Source: Nitrospirota bacterium
GTDB lineage: Bacteria > Nitrospirota > Nitrospiria > SBBL01 > JAADHI01
Reading direction: 5' to 3'
DNA: 64,000 nucleotides
Assembly (NCBI GenBank): GCA_029261135.1
Contig: JAJDBX010000074.1
Span: 28,235 to 92,234 of the forward strand
Shown: in pieces, positions 36,994 to 46,477 of the stretch
Layout: every line of letters starts with the position of its first letter
Numbering within the stretch: position 1 is the first letter of the stretch
Position numbers and translations under genes: made by a program
Notes under the pieces: generated by a model
What the model saw: only the letters and a program-made list of their open reading frames with translations
Told to the model about the DNA's origin: nothing
Database searches by the model: none

Positions 36994-38073
36994 TTACAAC
37001 TCAATCCGGCTTTCATCTCCAACAATAAACTTCTGAGTTCTCGGTTTGGATTTTCCTCGCGAAAAAGTCACTTCTCTCCCCAAAAGGCTCTTTTCAATTC
37101 TGACATCGACATCAACAATCCGACAACCTTCCATGATAATGCTGTACTCTAATTCGATATTTTTTAAATAACAGTCAGAATAAATAGACGTATATGGACC
37201 GATATAACTGTTTTCGATCACAGTTCCTTCCCCGATAATCACAGGCCCCCGAATCTGACTTTGAATCACTTTCGCGCCCTTTTCGATGATGACTTTTCCA
37301 CATAACTCACTCGCAGCATCCACGTCCCCTTCCACCATCAGACCATCCGGCCTATCAATGATTTGATCTAAGACAAATCGATTCGCCTCAAGCAAATCTT
37401 CCGGTTGTCCGGTATCCTTCCACCAACCCGTCACCTCGGAGTAATCTATTGTATATCCATTTTCGATTAAATATTGATGTGCATCACTGATTTCAAGTTC
37501 ACCCCTTGGGCTTGGCGTGATCGCATTGACTGCTTCAAAGATATGGCGATTATACAAATAGATGCCCGTCACAGCAAAAGGGCTTTTGGGGTTTGAAGGT
37601 TTCTCTTCGATGCTGACAATTCTGCCATCCTTTATTTCTGGCACACCGAAACGGTGGGAATCCTTAACCTTTGATAAGACAAGATGACAGTCCGTCTGAC
37701 TATTGGAAAAAGATTGAATAAAGTGATTGACCCCCCCGACAAAAATATTATCGCCTAAGTAGAAGATGAAAGAATCATCTTTGATGAAACCTTGTGAAAT
37801 TTTTACCACATGCGCTAAACCCAATGGCTCTTCTTGAACAATCAATGAGATCTTGACACCCCACTGTTCTCCCTTTCCAATCGCTCCTTCTAACTCTCCC
37901 ATTGTTTCCGGATTTACGACAACACCAATGTCATGAATTCCCGCAGCGGCAACTGCTTCAATCGCATAATAAATCATCGGTTTATTCGCAATCGGAATAA
38001 AATGCTTATTATTTGTATGGGTAATGGGACGAAGCCGCGTTCCTCGTCCTCCTGCAGTGATGAGGGCCTTCAT
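36994..38073 (-). CDS. rfbA: Glucose-1-phosphate thymidylyltransferase, long form
   Basis: 359 residues. MKALITAGGRGTRLRPITHTNNKHFIPIANKPMI is the nucleotidyltransferase loop, and FYLGDNIFVGG the metal site. After about residue 240 come the hexapeptide-like turns of a left-handed beta helix (IIEKGAKVIQSQIRGPVIIGEGTVIENSYIGPYTSIY), which mark the long RmlA class. That class starts the dTDP-L-rhamnose pathway in many actinobacteria, archaea and diderms. rfbB lies 74 bases downstream on the same strand. Confidence 0.92.
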   Translation of the reverse strand: MKALITAGGRGTRLRPITHTNNKHFIPIANKPMIYYAIEAVAAAGIHDIGVVVNPETMGELEGAIGKGEQWGVKISLIVQEEPLGLAHVVKISQGFIKDDSFIFYLGDNIFVGGVNHFIQSFSNSQTDCHLVLSKVKDSHRFGVPEIKDGRIVSIEEKPSNPKSPFAVTGIYLYNRHIFEAVNAITPSPRGELEISDAHQYLIENGYTIDYSEVTGWWKDTGQPEDLLEANRFVLDQIIDRPDGLMVEGDVDAASELCGKVIIEKGAKVIQSQIRGPVIIGEGTVIENSYIGPYTSIYSDCYLKNIELEYSIIMEGCRIVDVDVRIEKSLLGREVTFSRGKSKPRTQKFIVGDESRIEL

Positions 38074-38242
38074 CTATTCACACCCTCCACCTTTCTTGGA
38101 TTTTACGCATGTAAACACACAAAACGGAGACATTTACCGGTCAAAATCTGACCTATCTGAAAAATAATAACAAAGTTTTATAGAACCGGACTTTCTTCAT
38201 TATAGATAAAGAAAGCTTTCCAGGAAAGCAAATATCGTATCG

Positions 38243-39184
38243 TCACAAAACCACATCCCTAAAATACTTAATCGTCTGATTGAGTCCTTCTTCCAAAGAA
38301 ATTTTTGGCTCCCATCCGAGTTCTTTCTTCGCCAAATCAATATCTGGGCGCCTTCGGGTCGGATCATCGCTGGGCAGGGTTTCAAACACCAGTTCTGATT
38401 TCGACCCCGTCAGGGCAATCACTTTTTCAGCCAATGATAACATATCGTATTCATTCGGGTTTCCCAGATTCACCGGCCCAGTAAATCCATACGGGGTATT
38501 CATTAACCGGACAAATGCATCAATCAAGTCCGTCACAAAACAAAAAGAACGAGTCTGCTTGCCATCGCCATAGATTGTGATGGGCTCATTCTTAAGGGCC
38601 TGAACAACAAAGTTGGAAACAACCCTTCCATCATTTTGATACATTTTGGGCCCATAGGTATTAAAGATCCGCGCAACCTTGATTTGAAGTCCATGCTGCC
38701 GGTAGTAATCAAAAAAAAGGGTTTCTGCGCAACGCTTTCCCTCATCATAACAAGACCGGATACCCGTGCTATTAACATTTCCCCAATAAGATTCAGGTTG
38801 AGGGTGAACCAAGGGATCGCCATAGACCTCCGATGTAGAGGCTTGAAAGATTTTAATTTTCAAGCGCTTGGCGAGACCCAACATATTGATCGCGCCATGA
38901 ACCGAAGTTTTTGTGGTTTGGACGGGATCTGATTGGTAGTGAATTGGAGAAGCCGGACAGGCCAAATTATAGATTTCGTCCACTTCAATATAAAGTGGAA
39001 AACAGACATCATGCCTGAGTAACTCAAAATAAGGATCAGACATTAAATGGGCAATATTTTCTTTGCTCCCGGTATAGTAATTGTCTATACATAAGACTTC
39101 GTGCCCATCTTTTAAAAGCCGTTCACATAAATGAGATCCAAGAAACCCTGCGCCCCCCGTCACCGCAATCCGTTTTTTCTTCAT
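38243..39184 (-). CDS. uxs: UDP-glucuronate decarboxylase (UDP-xylose synthase)
   Basis: 313 residues, extended [51 protein letters not shown], and [13 protein letters not shown] (Tyr-x3-Lys) are typical of [25 protein letters not shown] completes the pattern. It turns UDP-glucuronate into UDP-xylose. The required UDP-glucuronate would come from a UGDH; the only UGDH-like gene in the window has lost the catalytic Cys, so the donor must be made elsewhere, or this enzyme uses another acid. It is the rightmost gene of the polysaccharide locus. Confidence 0.9.
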   Translation of the reverse strand: MKKKRIAVTGGAGFLGSHLCERLLKDGHEVLCIDNYYTGSKENIAHLMSDPYFELLRHDVCFPLYIEVDEIYNLACPASPIHYQSDPVQTTKTSVHGAINMLGLAKRLKIKIFQASTSEVYGDPLVHPQPESYWGNVNSTGIRSCYDEGKRCAETLFFDYYRQHGLQIKVARIFNTYGPKMYQNDGRVVSNFVVQALKNEPITIYGDGKQTRSFCFVTDLIDAFVRLMNTPYGFTGPVNLGNPNEYDMLSLAEKVIALTGSKSELVFETLPSDDPTRRRPDIDLAKKELGWEPKISLEEGLNQTIKYFRDVVL

Positions 39185-39192
39185 ACTGATAC

Positions 39193-39633
39193 TCAGTGAC
39201 TTCTTCTCCCTCTTGGACTTTGCGGAAGGACCTCATATCTTTTCTTCAGATCAGGATGGGCTTCTAGAAATTTATTGACCCCTGCCGTATCAGCAAAGAC
39301 ATCGGGGCTGCGTGTTTGATATTTTTCAATTGATAAATTATGTTTCGATAAAATACCCGCAATAAAATCGTTAATCTCCGCCTCAAGCTTTCGAAGCTCG
39401 TCCATGGAAGGCCCGCCATCTGCCCCAAACTGGGGCGGCTTCCGATTTCGAAAAAAATTCCCCATATTTTCACCCATATCAATTCTCGCACGCACATATT
39501 GTTCAATTTCAGTTGAAGATGGTGCCTCAGCATGCGAAATTGTTTCAAGTAGCACCATGTGTCCAAGTAAAACGAGCAGCACGAGAAGAATGTGCCTGAT
39601 TTGGATTGAGCGATTTAAGCGTGCTTTCATCAT
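39193..39633 (-). CDS. Exported hypothetical protein
   Basis: 146 residues. A basic, then strongly hydrophobic N-terminus ([23 protein letters not shown]) ends in a signal-peptidase-like AEA, so it is periplasmic. The mature part has helical, charged segments ([45 protein letters not shown]). AGAGGA lies just before the ATG. I do not recognise a family. It lies 8 bases before uxs and may be cotranscribed with it. Confidence 0.65.
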   Translation of the reverse strand: MMKARLNRSIQIRHILLVLLVLLGHMVLLETISHAEAPSSTEIEQYVRARIDMGENMGNFFRNRKPPQFGADGGPSMDELRKLEAEINDFIAGILSKHNLSIEKYQTRSPDVFADTAGVNKFLEAHPDLKKRYEVLPQSPRGRRSH

Positions 39634-39726
39634 TATCCTCTCTGGGTTAGACTCGCTGTGATTAAATTGGGCCTCAGTTTACTGGGGAGATGCTTAGAAA
39701 GCAATAGATTGCATTAGAAACGCAGT

Positions 39727-40653
39727 CTATTTTATGAATCGATCCCATAAAATCCCTTCTCGAAGACCATAATCTGAAACGACAATCTGTTGATATTTAA
39801 ACCGATTCATAACGCAGAGGAGAATCAAAATGCCTGCCACCAAAATATCCTCACGCCCTTTTTCAATACCCGGCAACCCTCTCCACTCAAAAATGGGGGT
39901 TCCAGAAAACACACGCAATCGGTGCTGAATCATGTCCTGTGTCAGAAGAAAGCCATTAATCTGCTTTGGATTATAATATCTCATCTTTTGTTCAATTGCA
40001 GCCAATGTGGTAATTGTACCTGCCGTTCCAATAAATCGACACCGTGAAGGAAAGCGCTGTGAAATCTTTTCAAGTTCCCCAAGAACTTCATCTTCTAAAT
40101 TAGAGATTTCTTTAGAAGTCGGGGGATCGGATTGGAGGTATTTCTCGTTTAAAGTCACAGCGCCTAAAGCAGTCGTCAAAAGGGCACTCGGAACACCCTT
40201 TTTTGATATGATGAACTCGGTCGATCCGCCACCAATATCGACAAGCACCGTCGATTCACGCCATTTTTCCTGCAAATTAAAAACAAGCTTCACCCCCAAA
40301 AAGGTATAACGCGCCTCTTCTTCCCCGGATAAAACTTCGACCCGAAACCCCGTGTGTTGGCAAATAGCTTCAAGGAATTGTGCTTTATTCTTCGCTTTTC
40401 TCACGGCGCTCGTGCCAGTCACAACCAATTTTTCTACATTTTCTTTTTTTAGAATATTTTGAAAATGTTTCAACACAGATATCGTACCTTGAATGGCCTG
40501 TCCAGAAATACGATTCTGCCTTGAAAACCCTTCTCCAATTCGAGTAATCCTATTTTCCGAATATATTGTTTTGAATGGAAGCCTTTGATTTGAATCAATG
40601 ATAAGAAGTCTAAACGTGTTACTTCCCAAGTCGATGGATGCCAGGCGAGCCAT
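39727..40653 (-). CDS. ppx: Exopolyphosphatase / pppGpp phosphohydrolase (Ppx/GppA)
   Basis: 308 residues of the ASKHA fold. LASIDLGSNTFRLLI (4-18), then STVLVDIGGGSTEFIISKKG and RFIGTAGTITTLAAIEQKM carry the phosphate- and nucleotide-binding loops. It degrades polyphosphate or pppGpp. At about 300 residues it is the short single-domain-pair form, without the C-terminal HD-like domain of E. coli Ppx. A small coiled-coil gene ends 5 bases upstream, suggesting one transcript. Confidence 0.9.
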   Translation of the reverse strand: MARLASIDLGSNTFRLLIIDSNQRLPFKTIYSENRITRIGEGFSRQNRISGQAIQGTISVLKHFQNILKKENVEKLVVTGTSAVRKAKNKAQFLEAICQHTGFRVEVLSGEEEARYTFLGVKLVFNLQEKWRESTVLVDIGGGSTEFIISKKGVPSALLTTALGAVTLNEKYLQSDPPTSKEISNLEDEVLGELEKISQRFPSRCRFIGTAGTITTLAAIEQKMRYYNPKQINGFLLTQDMIQHRLRVFSGTPIFEWRGLPGIEKGREDILVAGILILLCVMNRFKYQQIVVSDYGLREGILWDRFIK

Positions 40654-40658
40654 ACAAT

Positions 40659-41075
40659 TTATTCAGCCTGTCCTTCAGAAACAGATTGAGATAGGGGAGA
40701 AGTCTCAGAGGAAGATGGACTCTTTGCAGCAATCATTTGCTCCAGGAGCCTTTCTTTTTCAGCGAGGATCGTTTCAATTTTAAAAAACAATTTCTTTTTT
40801 TCTTTATCGTCCAATTCCTGATGATGATGCCAATGATCTATGCTTTTTTTCCCAAGTGCCTGATAGGCAAGAGAGAGCTTTTCTTCAACTTTATCCAGTT
40901 GATAACGAAGGCGAATCAGTTCTCCCTCTGAAAAAGAGCGATCTACAATAAAAGCACCCCCCGTTATAATCGCATTCACCCCGCGTGTCAGATCATCTAT
41001 CCAGCTTGTTCGCGTACTCACCTGGTCAAACACGGATTGCCATTCGCTTGTCAATTTTTTAATAGAAAACTTCAT
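40659..41075 (-). CDS. Hypothetical coiled-coil protein
   Basis: 138 residues, soluble. A predicted coiled coil spans about 50-115 (RYQLDKVEEKLSLAYQALGKK, DKEKKKLFFKIETILAEKERLLEQM), and the tail is Ser-rich. No family recognised. Its position between recG and ppx on the same strand, with a 5-base gap to ppx, suggests cotranscription rather than a known shared function. Confidence 0.65.
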   Translation of the reverse strand: MKFSIKKLTSEWQSVFDQVSTRTSWIDDLTRGVNAIITGGAFIVDRSFSEGELIRLRYQLDKVEEKLSLAYQALGKKSIDHWHHHQELDDKEKKKLFFKIETILAEKERLLEQMIAAKSPSSSETSPLSQSVSEGQAE

Positions 41076-41136
41076 TTTCTTACTATCGGCTCCTATTTTA
41101 CTTTGATCGCTCTGCGGACAATTGTGTTTTCATCGT

Positions 41137-43251
41137 TCAGGCAATCGAAAGCCATTCTAACTTGCCCTGCCATTTCCTTTCAAGAAAGGCGCGTATCGGT
41201 AAACTTTCAGTATCTTTCAAATCTTTGTGCTCTTGAACCCAAAGAAAAGCATCCTCACGCGCCGCCTCCAGAATATCTGCATCCCGAATTAAATTTGCGA
41301 TATGAAGTGTCGGAACCCCCGATTGCCGGGTGCCGAAAAATTCTCCAGGCCCACGAATTGCGAGATCTTCTTCCGAGATTTTAAATCCATCTGTTGTGGC
41401 CACCATAGCGTTCAAACGCCGTTTACCTTCCTTTGAAATGGGGTATTCTGCGATCATCAGACAATAGGATTGCTCCTTTCCCCTGCCCACACGGCCCCGT
41501 AATTGATGGAGTTGTGAAAGTCCAAACCGTTCTGCATGTTCAATCGCCATGATGGTGGCATTCGGGATATCGATACCCACCTCGACTACGGTTGTTGCAA
41601 CAAGTAAATCGATTTCTCCTGCTTTAAATTCTGCCATAACGGACTCTTTTTCTTCGCGCTTCATTTTTCCGTGCAAGAGACCAATCTTATGGTCGGGAAA
41701 AATCTCCTGTTTAAAAAAACCGAACATTTCCATTGCCGCTTTTAAATCAAGCTTCTCAGATTCCTCAACCAAAGGACAGACCACAAAGGCTTGCCGACCC
41801 CTTTGTATCTCTTTTTCAATCTGCCGATACGCACGATCACGCTGTTTTCCGTAATAAAGTGAGGTCAAAATAGGAGACCGTCCCGGAGGAGAGGCATCAA
41901 TCACAGAGATATTTAAATCCCCGTAAAGTGTGAGCGCAAGTGTCCGGGGGATCGGGGTAGCCGTCATGATCAAGAGATCGGGCCTGAGCCCTTTTTGAAC
42001 CAGTGATGCACGCTGGAGTACACCAAATTTATGCTGCTCATCCACAACAACCAACCCCAATTTTTTAAACTTCACTGCCTTTTGAATTAAGGAATGCGTG
42101 CCAATTATCAAGTCGCAATGGCCTGTGGCGATTTGCTCAATCGTGTCTTCTTTCTGTTTCTTTTTCATATCACTGGTTAATAAAACGACGGTCTTTCTCA
42201 AGGATTCCAGATACCCTTTGAGCGAAAGAAAATGCTGCACCGCAAGGATTTCTGTGGGGGCCATGAGTGCCGTTTGATAGCCATTTTTGATCGCGATTAA
42301 AATAGAAAGCAGCGCGACAATCGTTTTGCCGGAACCCACATCACCCTGGATTAAACGATTCATGGCATGGGCACCGGCCATGTCTAAATTGATATCTCGT
42401 AAGACCCGCTCTTGGGCATCAGTTAGTAGAAATGGCAAAAGTTTTCTGAGTGGTTTTTGGAAGCGCTCATCAACATCAAACGCGATCCCAGGTATTTTTT
42501 CGCGTATCCCTTTTTTTCGAAGTGCCAAACCGGTCTGCAGCAAGTAAAGCTCATCAAAAATGAGTCGGCGATGGGCCCGACTTCTTCCATCGTTTAACAA
42601 ATGAAGCTTTGTTTCTTTATCTGGGAAATGCACCTGGGCAATGGCTTCAGAAAGAGGACTGAACTGATATTTCAAAATCAAATGGAAAGGAAGCATTTCG
42701 GGAATATCTGCCACATAACGTTCCAGTACCTGCCGCATCAAGGTGCGCATCTGCTTGCTCGTCCACCCTTTTGTCTCATGGTAAACCGGGACAATGCGAT
42801 CCATGTGGAGCGAGTCCTCGTTTTGATCAAGGCGTTCATATATCGGGCTTTCCATCTCAAGCCGATAGCCGCCATAGGTCTTGGCTTTTATTTGACCGGA
42901 AAGCATAATGCGATCCCCTTTTTTGAAATAGCCCTTTAAATATTGTTGATTAAACCATTTCGCATGCAAAACGCCGGATGCATCCGAAATAGCAAGATCA
43001 ACGATCTTCATCCGGCGGCGGGGGGTCTCGGTGAGACTCACGGCCATGACCTCTCCGACCACCGTTTCGGTTTTGCCTGCCTCGACTTGGGCGATCTTTT
43101 TTATTTCGGATCGATCTTCATAGCGAAAAGGAACAAAATAAAGCAGATCTTCAAAGGTAAAAATATTTAATTTCCCGAGAAGAAAGGCCCGTTTCGGTCC
43201 CACACCTTTGATATACTGAACTGAAGTCTGCCAGGGAAATTCTTTTTCCAT
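41137..43251 (-). CDS. recG: ATP-dependent DNA helicase RecG
   Basis: 704 residues from the ATG at 43251, which has GAGG about 10 bases upstream; a start 27 bases earlier lacks a ribosome-binding site. The wedge/OB domain (EVMAVSLTETPRRRMKIVDLAISDASGVLHAKWFNQQYL) precedes a superfamily 2 helicase core. That core has Walker A GDVGSGKT, the RecG-specific box VVVDEQHKFGV, TATPIPRTLA, and the C-terminal GRVGRGKEQSYCLMI. It remodels stalled forks and branched DNA. It diverges from rpmB across a 170-base intergenic region. Confidence 0.96.
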   Translation of the reverse strand: MEKEFPWQTSVQYIKGVGPKRAFLLGKLNIFTFEDLLYFVPFRYEDRSEIKKIAQVEAGKTETVVGEVMAVSLTETPRRRMKIVDLAISDASGVLHAKWFNQQYLKGYFKKGDRIMLSGQIKAKTYGGYRLEMESPIYERLDQNEDSLHMDRIVPVYHETKGWTSKQMRTLMRQVLERYVADIPEMLPFHLILKYQFSPLSEAIAQVHFPDKETKLHLLNDGRSRAHRRLIFDELYLLQTGLALRKKGIREKIPGIAFDVDERFQKPLRKLLPFLLTDAQERVLRDINLDMAGAHAMNRLIQGDVGSGKTIVALLSILIAIKNGYQTALMAPTEILAVQHFLSLKGYLESLRKTVVLLTSDMKKKQKEDTIEQIATGHCDLIIGTHSLIQKAVKFKKLGLVVVDEQHKFGVLQRASLVQKGLRPDLLIMTATPIPRTLALTLYGDLNISVIDASPPGRSPILTSLYYGKQRDRAYRQIEKEIQRGRQAFVVCPLVEESEKLDLKAAMEMFGFFKQEIFPDHKIGLLHGKMKREEKESVMAEFKAGEIDLLVATTVVEVGIDIPNATIMAIEHAERFGLSQLHQLRGRVGRGKEQSYCLMIAEYPISKEGKRRLNAMVATTDGFKISEEDLAIRGPGEFFGTRQSGVPTLHIANLIRDADILEAAREDAFLWVQEHKDLKDTESLPIRAFLERKWQGKLEWLSIA

Positions 43252-43420
43252 TAGAACAAAGCCTCTTATACTTTGCATATGGTGGCATCTATATGCTTTC
43301 TTGCTTCATATAGGGATGATGCACGATTTATTTAGAGCGTGACAAACAAAATCTACTTGTCAATCAGTGGGAGGTATGATAGCATTCCTGTCTTTTGTGA
43401 ATCAATTAAGGAGAAGAACC

Positions 43421-43612
43421 ATGGCTAGGATATGTGATCTTTGCGGAAAGCGGCGGCAAGCAGGAAATAACGTCAGCCACGCTAAAAATAGAACAAAACG
43501 AACCTTTCAGCCCAACCTTCGGAGTGTCCGGGCCCTCATTGGCAAAACAGTTAAAAAGATTCGGGTCTGCACACGTTGCATTCGATCGGGGAAGGTTCTT
43601 AAATCGGTTTAA
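43421..43612 (+). CDS. rpmB: 50S ribosomal protein L28
   Basis: 63 residues. The ATG at 43421 has AAGGAG 8 bases upstream, so an ORF opening 54 bases earlier is not used. [33 protein letters not shown] is diagnostic of L28. The CDLC and CTRC pairs make a four-cysteine zinc site, so this is the Zn-binding (C+) form, in contrast to the Cys-free version some bacteria deploy under zinc limitation. Confidence 0.97.
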   Translation: MARICDLCGKRRQAGNNVSHAKNRTKRTFQPNLRSVRALIGKTVKKIRVCTRCIRSGKVLKSV

Positions 43613-43925
43613 ACCTGCGCGCCTGATCACTTTAATATTCCTGAGTTTCTCTCATCCATCACGGCAATCGTCTGAGAGCGTTCACTCGCACATCGATTCA
43701 CTGTATATTTTCTTTATGAACGAGATGTTCTTTTGTTTGATTTTTTAGAATCACAGTACGAAAAACCGGTGATTTTCACCCTGAAAAACAATCCATGACA
43801 TATTCAAAGCTTCCTTGAATATAAAACCATCAATATATAGAATTGAACTTTATGGATTCCTTCGATACGATCCAAAATAACATTTCATCTACTGCGCAAG
43901 CACGGGCATGGTTTAGGATAAATTC
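43613..43925. other. Intergenic, nothing recognised
   Basis: About 310 bases between rpmB and an SH3-domain gene. No frame with a credible start, no hairpin-plus-U terminator found by eye. It presumably holds the promoter of the following gene. Confidence 0.45.
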
Positions 43926-44945
43926 ATGACTTGGATCGAAATTGCCATCAGCATCTTTGGGCTCTTAGCAATCTTATTGGCATTTAGTGGCACGACGATT
44001 GGAGATTCTGATTTAGCCTTCGGAGGAGATCGATGGACTGATAGTAGCGCTCCGCTTTATCGAAGGATTACTGCACGGGGTTGGGCCTCTTTGCTTTGCC
44101 TTTCAGTGGCGATCGGGTTTGCTGCAAGCAGAGAATCTATTGGACAAAATGCCCTACAAAAAGCAACAAACACCATCACAGGGCTAGAAGAAGATGCCGG
44201 CCGCCTTCATACACAAGTTGCAAAATATGTAAAAGACATTGTCAAACTTCAAGAAGAGGTCAAAACAGCCCATACAGATTTATCGGGGATGAGTGACAAG
44301 ATCAAAACCCATCAATTACTCTCGATTGAGGCAGCATTCAAGCTCTCTACACAGTCGTCTCAGGAATCGGACGAGGCCGTCGTCCATCTCGATGGTCGCG
44401 CACGTATCCCCATACCATCCCGTCACCTCGCACAGATGAGGCTCCTTGGGGGTGATCGTTTTTACATGGCCACATTTGTTCAAAACCTCTCTTCAAGAGA
44501 TCTCCAATCCATACAACTCAAAATTGGAGAAAAGACTTTTTCTCTTTTTAAGGGCGACGAAAAAGGATTTTCGGAAAAAACACTACGACTCCCTGGGAAT
44601 CCATTCAACCCCATTCCCGCTGTCATCCTCAACCCGCTTTTGCTGAACAAATTGACCTTAAAAATCATCATCCACCCCAAAGAGCTTTCTCAAGAAGAGG
44701 ACGCGTTCAAAAACTTAATCAACACAAGCCCTTTTTCAGAACCAGCCAAAGAAATTTACAAAGTCACAACAGCAGATATGCTTAACGTACGTTTTGAAGC
44801 CACCTCTACTTCACAACTTGTTGCCCGCTTAAGGCGTGGTTCCTATGTCCGTGTTCTACAAAAAAAAGAGGACTGGGTAGAAGTTAGGGTGCCGAAAGGA
44901 AACCAAGGCTGGGTTATCCACAAATTCTTGACCGAAATTAAGTAA
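43926..44945 (+). CDS. Membrane protein with coiled coil and bacterial SH3 domain
   Basis: 339 residues. Two transmembrane segments (about 4-24 and 51-70) are followed by a coiled coil (NTITGLEEDAGRLHTQVAKYVKDIVKLQEEVKTAH). After an unassigned central region, the C-terminus (about 275-339) is a bacterial SH3 domain: TTADMLNVRFEATSTSQLVARLRRGSYVRVLQKKEDWVEVRVPKGNQGWVIHKFL. SH3b domains usually bind cell-wall peptides, so the tail should be periplasmic. Function beyond wall binding cannot be inferred. Confidence 0.8.
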   Translation: MTWIEIAISIFGLLAILLAFSGTTIGDSDLAFGGDRWTDSSAPLYRRITARGWASLLCLSVAIGFAASRESIGQNALQKATNTITGLEEDAGRLHTQVAKYVKDIVKLQEEVKTAHTDLSGMSDKIKTHQLLSIEAAFKLSTQSSQESDEAVVHLDGRARIPIPSRHLAQMRLLGGDRFYMATFVQNLSSRDLQSIQLKIGEKTFSLFKGDEKGFSEKTLRLPGNPFNPIPAVILNPLLLNKLTLKIIIHPKELSQEEDAFKNLINTSPFSEPAKEIYKVTTADMLNVRFEATSTSQLVARLRRGSYVRVLQKKEDWVEVRVPKGNQGWVIHKFLTEIK

Positions 44946-44981
44946 TCCGTTCATTCTGTCGCCCATATTTAGGAAAGCCAC

Positions 44982-45695
44982 TTGAAAAAAATCGCTTTGA
45001 TCACGGGGGGGGCCAAGAGGCTCGGGCGTGACATGAGCCTCTTTTTAGCCAAAGAAGGTTTTGACATTGCGCTTCATTATCATTCATCTTCTGAAGCGGC
45101 GGATAAAACAAAGACCGACATCGAAACATTAGGACAGCGTTGTCTCCTCATACAAGGGGATTTGAAGCACCCGCCATTTTATAAACAACTCATCCAAACA
45201 GTTTACGATGGATTCGGAAGCCTCACCCTGCTTATCAATAATGCGTCTATTTTTAAAAAAATAGATTACAGAAATTCATCGGAGATGGATTTCAATCAAA
45301 ACATCGACATTCACCTGAAAGCACCATTCTTTTTATCTCAAACTTTCTCAGAAAAATGTGAGCACGGTGCAATCATAAACATCCTCGACACCCGTGTTGA
45401 AAGATACCAAACAGAGCACTTCGTGTACACATTAACTAAAAAAGCGCTCAAAGAGCTCACCCTGCTTTTGGCCAAAACACTGGCACCCAAAATACGGGTC
45501 AATGGCATTTGTCCCGGCGCAATCTTAGCACCAGAAGATCAAGGGGATGATTACTTAAAAAACATCGCAGCGCATACACCAATGAATCAACCAGGAAATG
45601 TCACTGATATTCTAAATGCGGTACAATACCTAAGCCAATCCAACTATGTGACTGGTGAAATACTGTATGTGGATGGAGGAGAACGGCTTCAATAG
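44982..45695 (+). CDS. folM: Pteridine reductase-like SDR (FolM/PTR1 type)
   Basis: 237 residues starting at a TTG with AGGAAA in front. The cofactor loop TGGAKRLG has the Arg typical of PTR1/FolM, in contrast to the usual TGxxxGIG. NNASIF and YTLTKKALKELT (Tyr-x3-Lys) follow. The C-terminus GEILYVDGGERLQ is normal. It would reduce dihydromonapterin or dihydrobiopterin, or back up dihydrofolate reductase. It begins an operon with folB and folK, which supports a pterin role. Confidence 0.82.
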   Translation: MKKIALITGGAKRLGRDMSLFLAKEGFDIALHYHSSSEAADKTKTDIETLGQRCLLIQGDLKHPPFYKQLIQTVYDGFGSLTLLINNASIFKKIDYRNSSEMDFNQNIDIHLKAPFFLSQTFSEKCEHGAIINILDTRVERYQTEHFVYTLTKKALKELTLLLAKTLAPKIRVNGICPGAILAPEDQGDDYLKNIAAHTPMNQPGNVTDILNAVQYLSQSNYVTGEILYVDGGERLQ

Positions 45696-45719
45696 GATCT
45701 CTTTAGGAAGGAAGGAAGA

Positions 45720-46076
45720 ATGATCGTCACGATAAAGAATCTGCGACTTAGAACCATTGTCGGGATCTATGACTGGGAAAAAGAGAAACCACAGGAAATC
45801 ACCATCAATCTGCGCGTCACCTTTGATGGGACAACCGCCGCGAAGAAAGATGACATTGAAGAAACAATCAACTACAAACAACTCCGGAATCAAATCATGG
45901 GAAATATCGAAGACAATGATTTTAATTTAGTGGAAAGAATCGCTTCAGAAACCGCCGATATCGCCCTCTCCTTCCCCTTGGCTCAAAAAGTATGGGTCGA
46001 AGTCGATAAACCCGGGGCACTGCGTTTGACCGATTCGGTTTCCATCATTGTTGAAAAAGAAAAGGACGCTGTGTGA
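45720..46076 (+). CDS. folB: Dihydroneopterin aldolase
   Basis: 118 residues, family length. IKNLRLRTIVGIYDWEKEKPQEITINLRV (5-33), then DIEETINYKQLRNQIM and FNLVERIASETAD are FolB motifs, with the catalytic Lys likely in VWVEVDKPGALRLTDSVSI. It cleaves dihydroneopterin to the hydroxymethyl-pterin and glycolaldehyde. AGGAAGGAAGA lies just before the ATG. It overlaps folK by 4 bases (GTGA). Confidence 0.93.
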   Translation: MIVTIKNLRLRTIVGIYDWEKEKPQEITINLRVTFDGTTAAKKDDIEETINYKQLRNQIMGNIEDNDFNLVERIASETADIALSFPLAQKVWVEVDKPGALRLTDSVSIIVEKEKDAV

Positions 46077-46477
46077 AAAATGATGTCATCATCGGCTTAG
46101 GGTCCAACATCAACCCGGTTGAAAACATCAAAAGTGCCATTCAAATCATCAAAACTCGTTTTTCAGAAATCACCGTTTCCCCAATTATCAAGACAGCACC
46201 TCTTGGATTTAAAGACCAAGCCGATTTCTACAACGGCGCGATTCGTTTTAAAACTGTCTTAAGTGCTGATACATTAAAAAAATATCTAGTGTCTCTTGAG
46301 GATAAATTTGGACGGGTTCGGACATCCAATAAAAATGGCCCCCGTACCATCGATCTTGATATCCTCACATGGAATGAGGAGATTATAGATCAAGACGTTT
46401 ATGATAGATATTTTTTACAAAAATCCATCGAAGCATTGGCCTCGGGCCTGCTAAAAGGGAGAATATCTAAAAGATGA
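46073..46477 (+). CDS. folK: 6-hydroxymethyl-7,8-dihydropterin pyrophosphokinase
   Basis: 134 residues, shorter than the ~160 of E. coli HPPK but with the key parts. IIGLGSNINPVENIKSAIQII opens the fold, and the C-terminal pterin/Mg site NGPRTIDLDILTWN is intact with both Asp. The start is GTG overlapping the folB stop. The last β-strand region after DLDIL is shortened and diverges, which may reduce stability or activity. It adds pyrophosphate to the pterin before dihydropteroate synthesis. Confidence 0.9.
   Translation: MKNDVIIGLGSNINPVENIKSAIQIIKTRFSEITVSPIIKTAPLGFKDQADFYNGAIRFKTVLSADTLKKYLVSLEDKFGRVRTSNKNGPRTIDLDILTWNEEIIDQDVYDRYFLQKSIEALASGLLKGRISKR

Noticed and set aside
43279..43420. 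Sigma-70 promoter for rpmB around TATGAT at 43373
   Set aside because: A TATGAT is present and TTGTCA lies upstream, but the spacing between them is only about 12 bases instead of ~17, so I do not report a promoter.
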